NCBI GenBank assembly: GCA_030833145.1
Contig: JAURHT010000118.1
Location: 1 to 5,731, forward strand
DNA: 5,731 nucleotides
Origin: Aquirufa sp.
GTDB lineage: Bacteria; Bacteroidota; Bacteroidia; Cytophagales; Spirosomataceae
Reading direction: 5' to 3'
Below are positions 5,692 through 5,731 of this stretch, piece by piece. The translations under genes and the position numbers were made by a program. The notes below the pieces were generated by a model. It saw nothing but the letters and a program-made list of their open reading frames with translations, had not been told where the DNA came from and did not search any database. The first letter of the stretch is position 1, and each line of letters begins with the position of its first letter.

Positions 5692-5710
5692 AAATTTATT
5701 AGAAATTTTT
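5690..5710 (+). terminator. Possible A/T-only hairpin after the outer-membrane gene
   Basis: AAAAATTT and AAATTTTT form an 8-bp stem with a 5-base loop (ATTAG), starting at the stop codon of the outer-membrane protein gene and ending in a T run. Because the stem has no G-C pair it would be a weak terminator; the position after the last gene of the operon is the main support. Confidence 0.3.
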
Positions 5711-5731
5711 CACGGATGTGTTTGCGGAAAT

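Noticed and set aside
5717..5724. TGTGTTTG followed by CGG near the right edge as a -7 promoter element for a downstream gene
   Set aside because: Only half a motif is present, no TTTG box lies 19-20 bases upstream, and the gene it would serve is outside the window.

Overview
The window looks like Bacteroidota chromosome, most likely a Cytophagales-type aerobe. The support is a caa3-type oxidase operon that ends in Sco, DUF420 and a small CxxC membrane protein, a sigma/membrane-protein/beta-barrel cassette typical of the phylum, the lack of clear Shine-Dalgarno sites, and promoter-like TTTG boxes with a TTTG-ending -7 element. Genus-level placement is not possible from this sequence. Apart from one small repeat array it is ordinary core genome: no tRNA, rRNA, CRISPR array, insertion sequence or transposase was seen. 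Coding density is very high, and the longest gene-free stretch is only 103 bases (3167-3269).

Left block (1-2359, plus strand): the 3' end of a terminal oxidase operon. It holds cytochrome c oxidase subunit III (5' end outside the window), subunit IV, a Sco-family copper chaperone, a DUF420 four-to-five-helix membrane protein, and a 96-residue membrane protein with a CAMC motif just after its signal segment. Gaps are 19, 21 and 5 bases, followed by an 8-base overlap, so this reads as one transcript. The last three genes are plausibly assembly or copper-delivery factors for the oxidase.

Middle block (2360-3166, minus strand): murI, glutamate racemase, which supplies D-glutamate for peptidoglycan. 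It converges on the oxidase operon with no intergenic base at all; the two stop codons sit together in the palindrome TTAATTAA. Candidate weak terminator hairpins for each direction lie inside the opposite gene. A good promoter match (TTTG, 19-base spacer, GTTCTTTG) lies just upstream of murI.

Right block (3270-5691, plus strand): a tightly coupled three-gene operon. It comprises an ECF-type sigma factor with a TTG start, a single-pass membrane protein probably acting as its anti-sigma factor (ATGA overlap), and a secreted beta-barrel outer-membrane protein (2-base gap). The layout suggests an envelope-sensing circuit. The outer-membrane protein gene carries an in-frame degenerate 7-bp tandem array (4824-4879), the most unusual item in the window, followed by a two-and-a-bit copy 16-residue repeat. 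The last 40 bases contain only an A/T-rich hairpin and the possible start of a downstream promoter.
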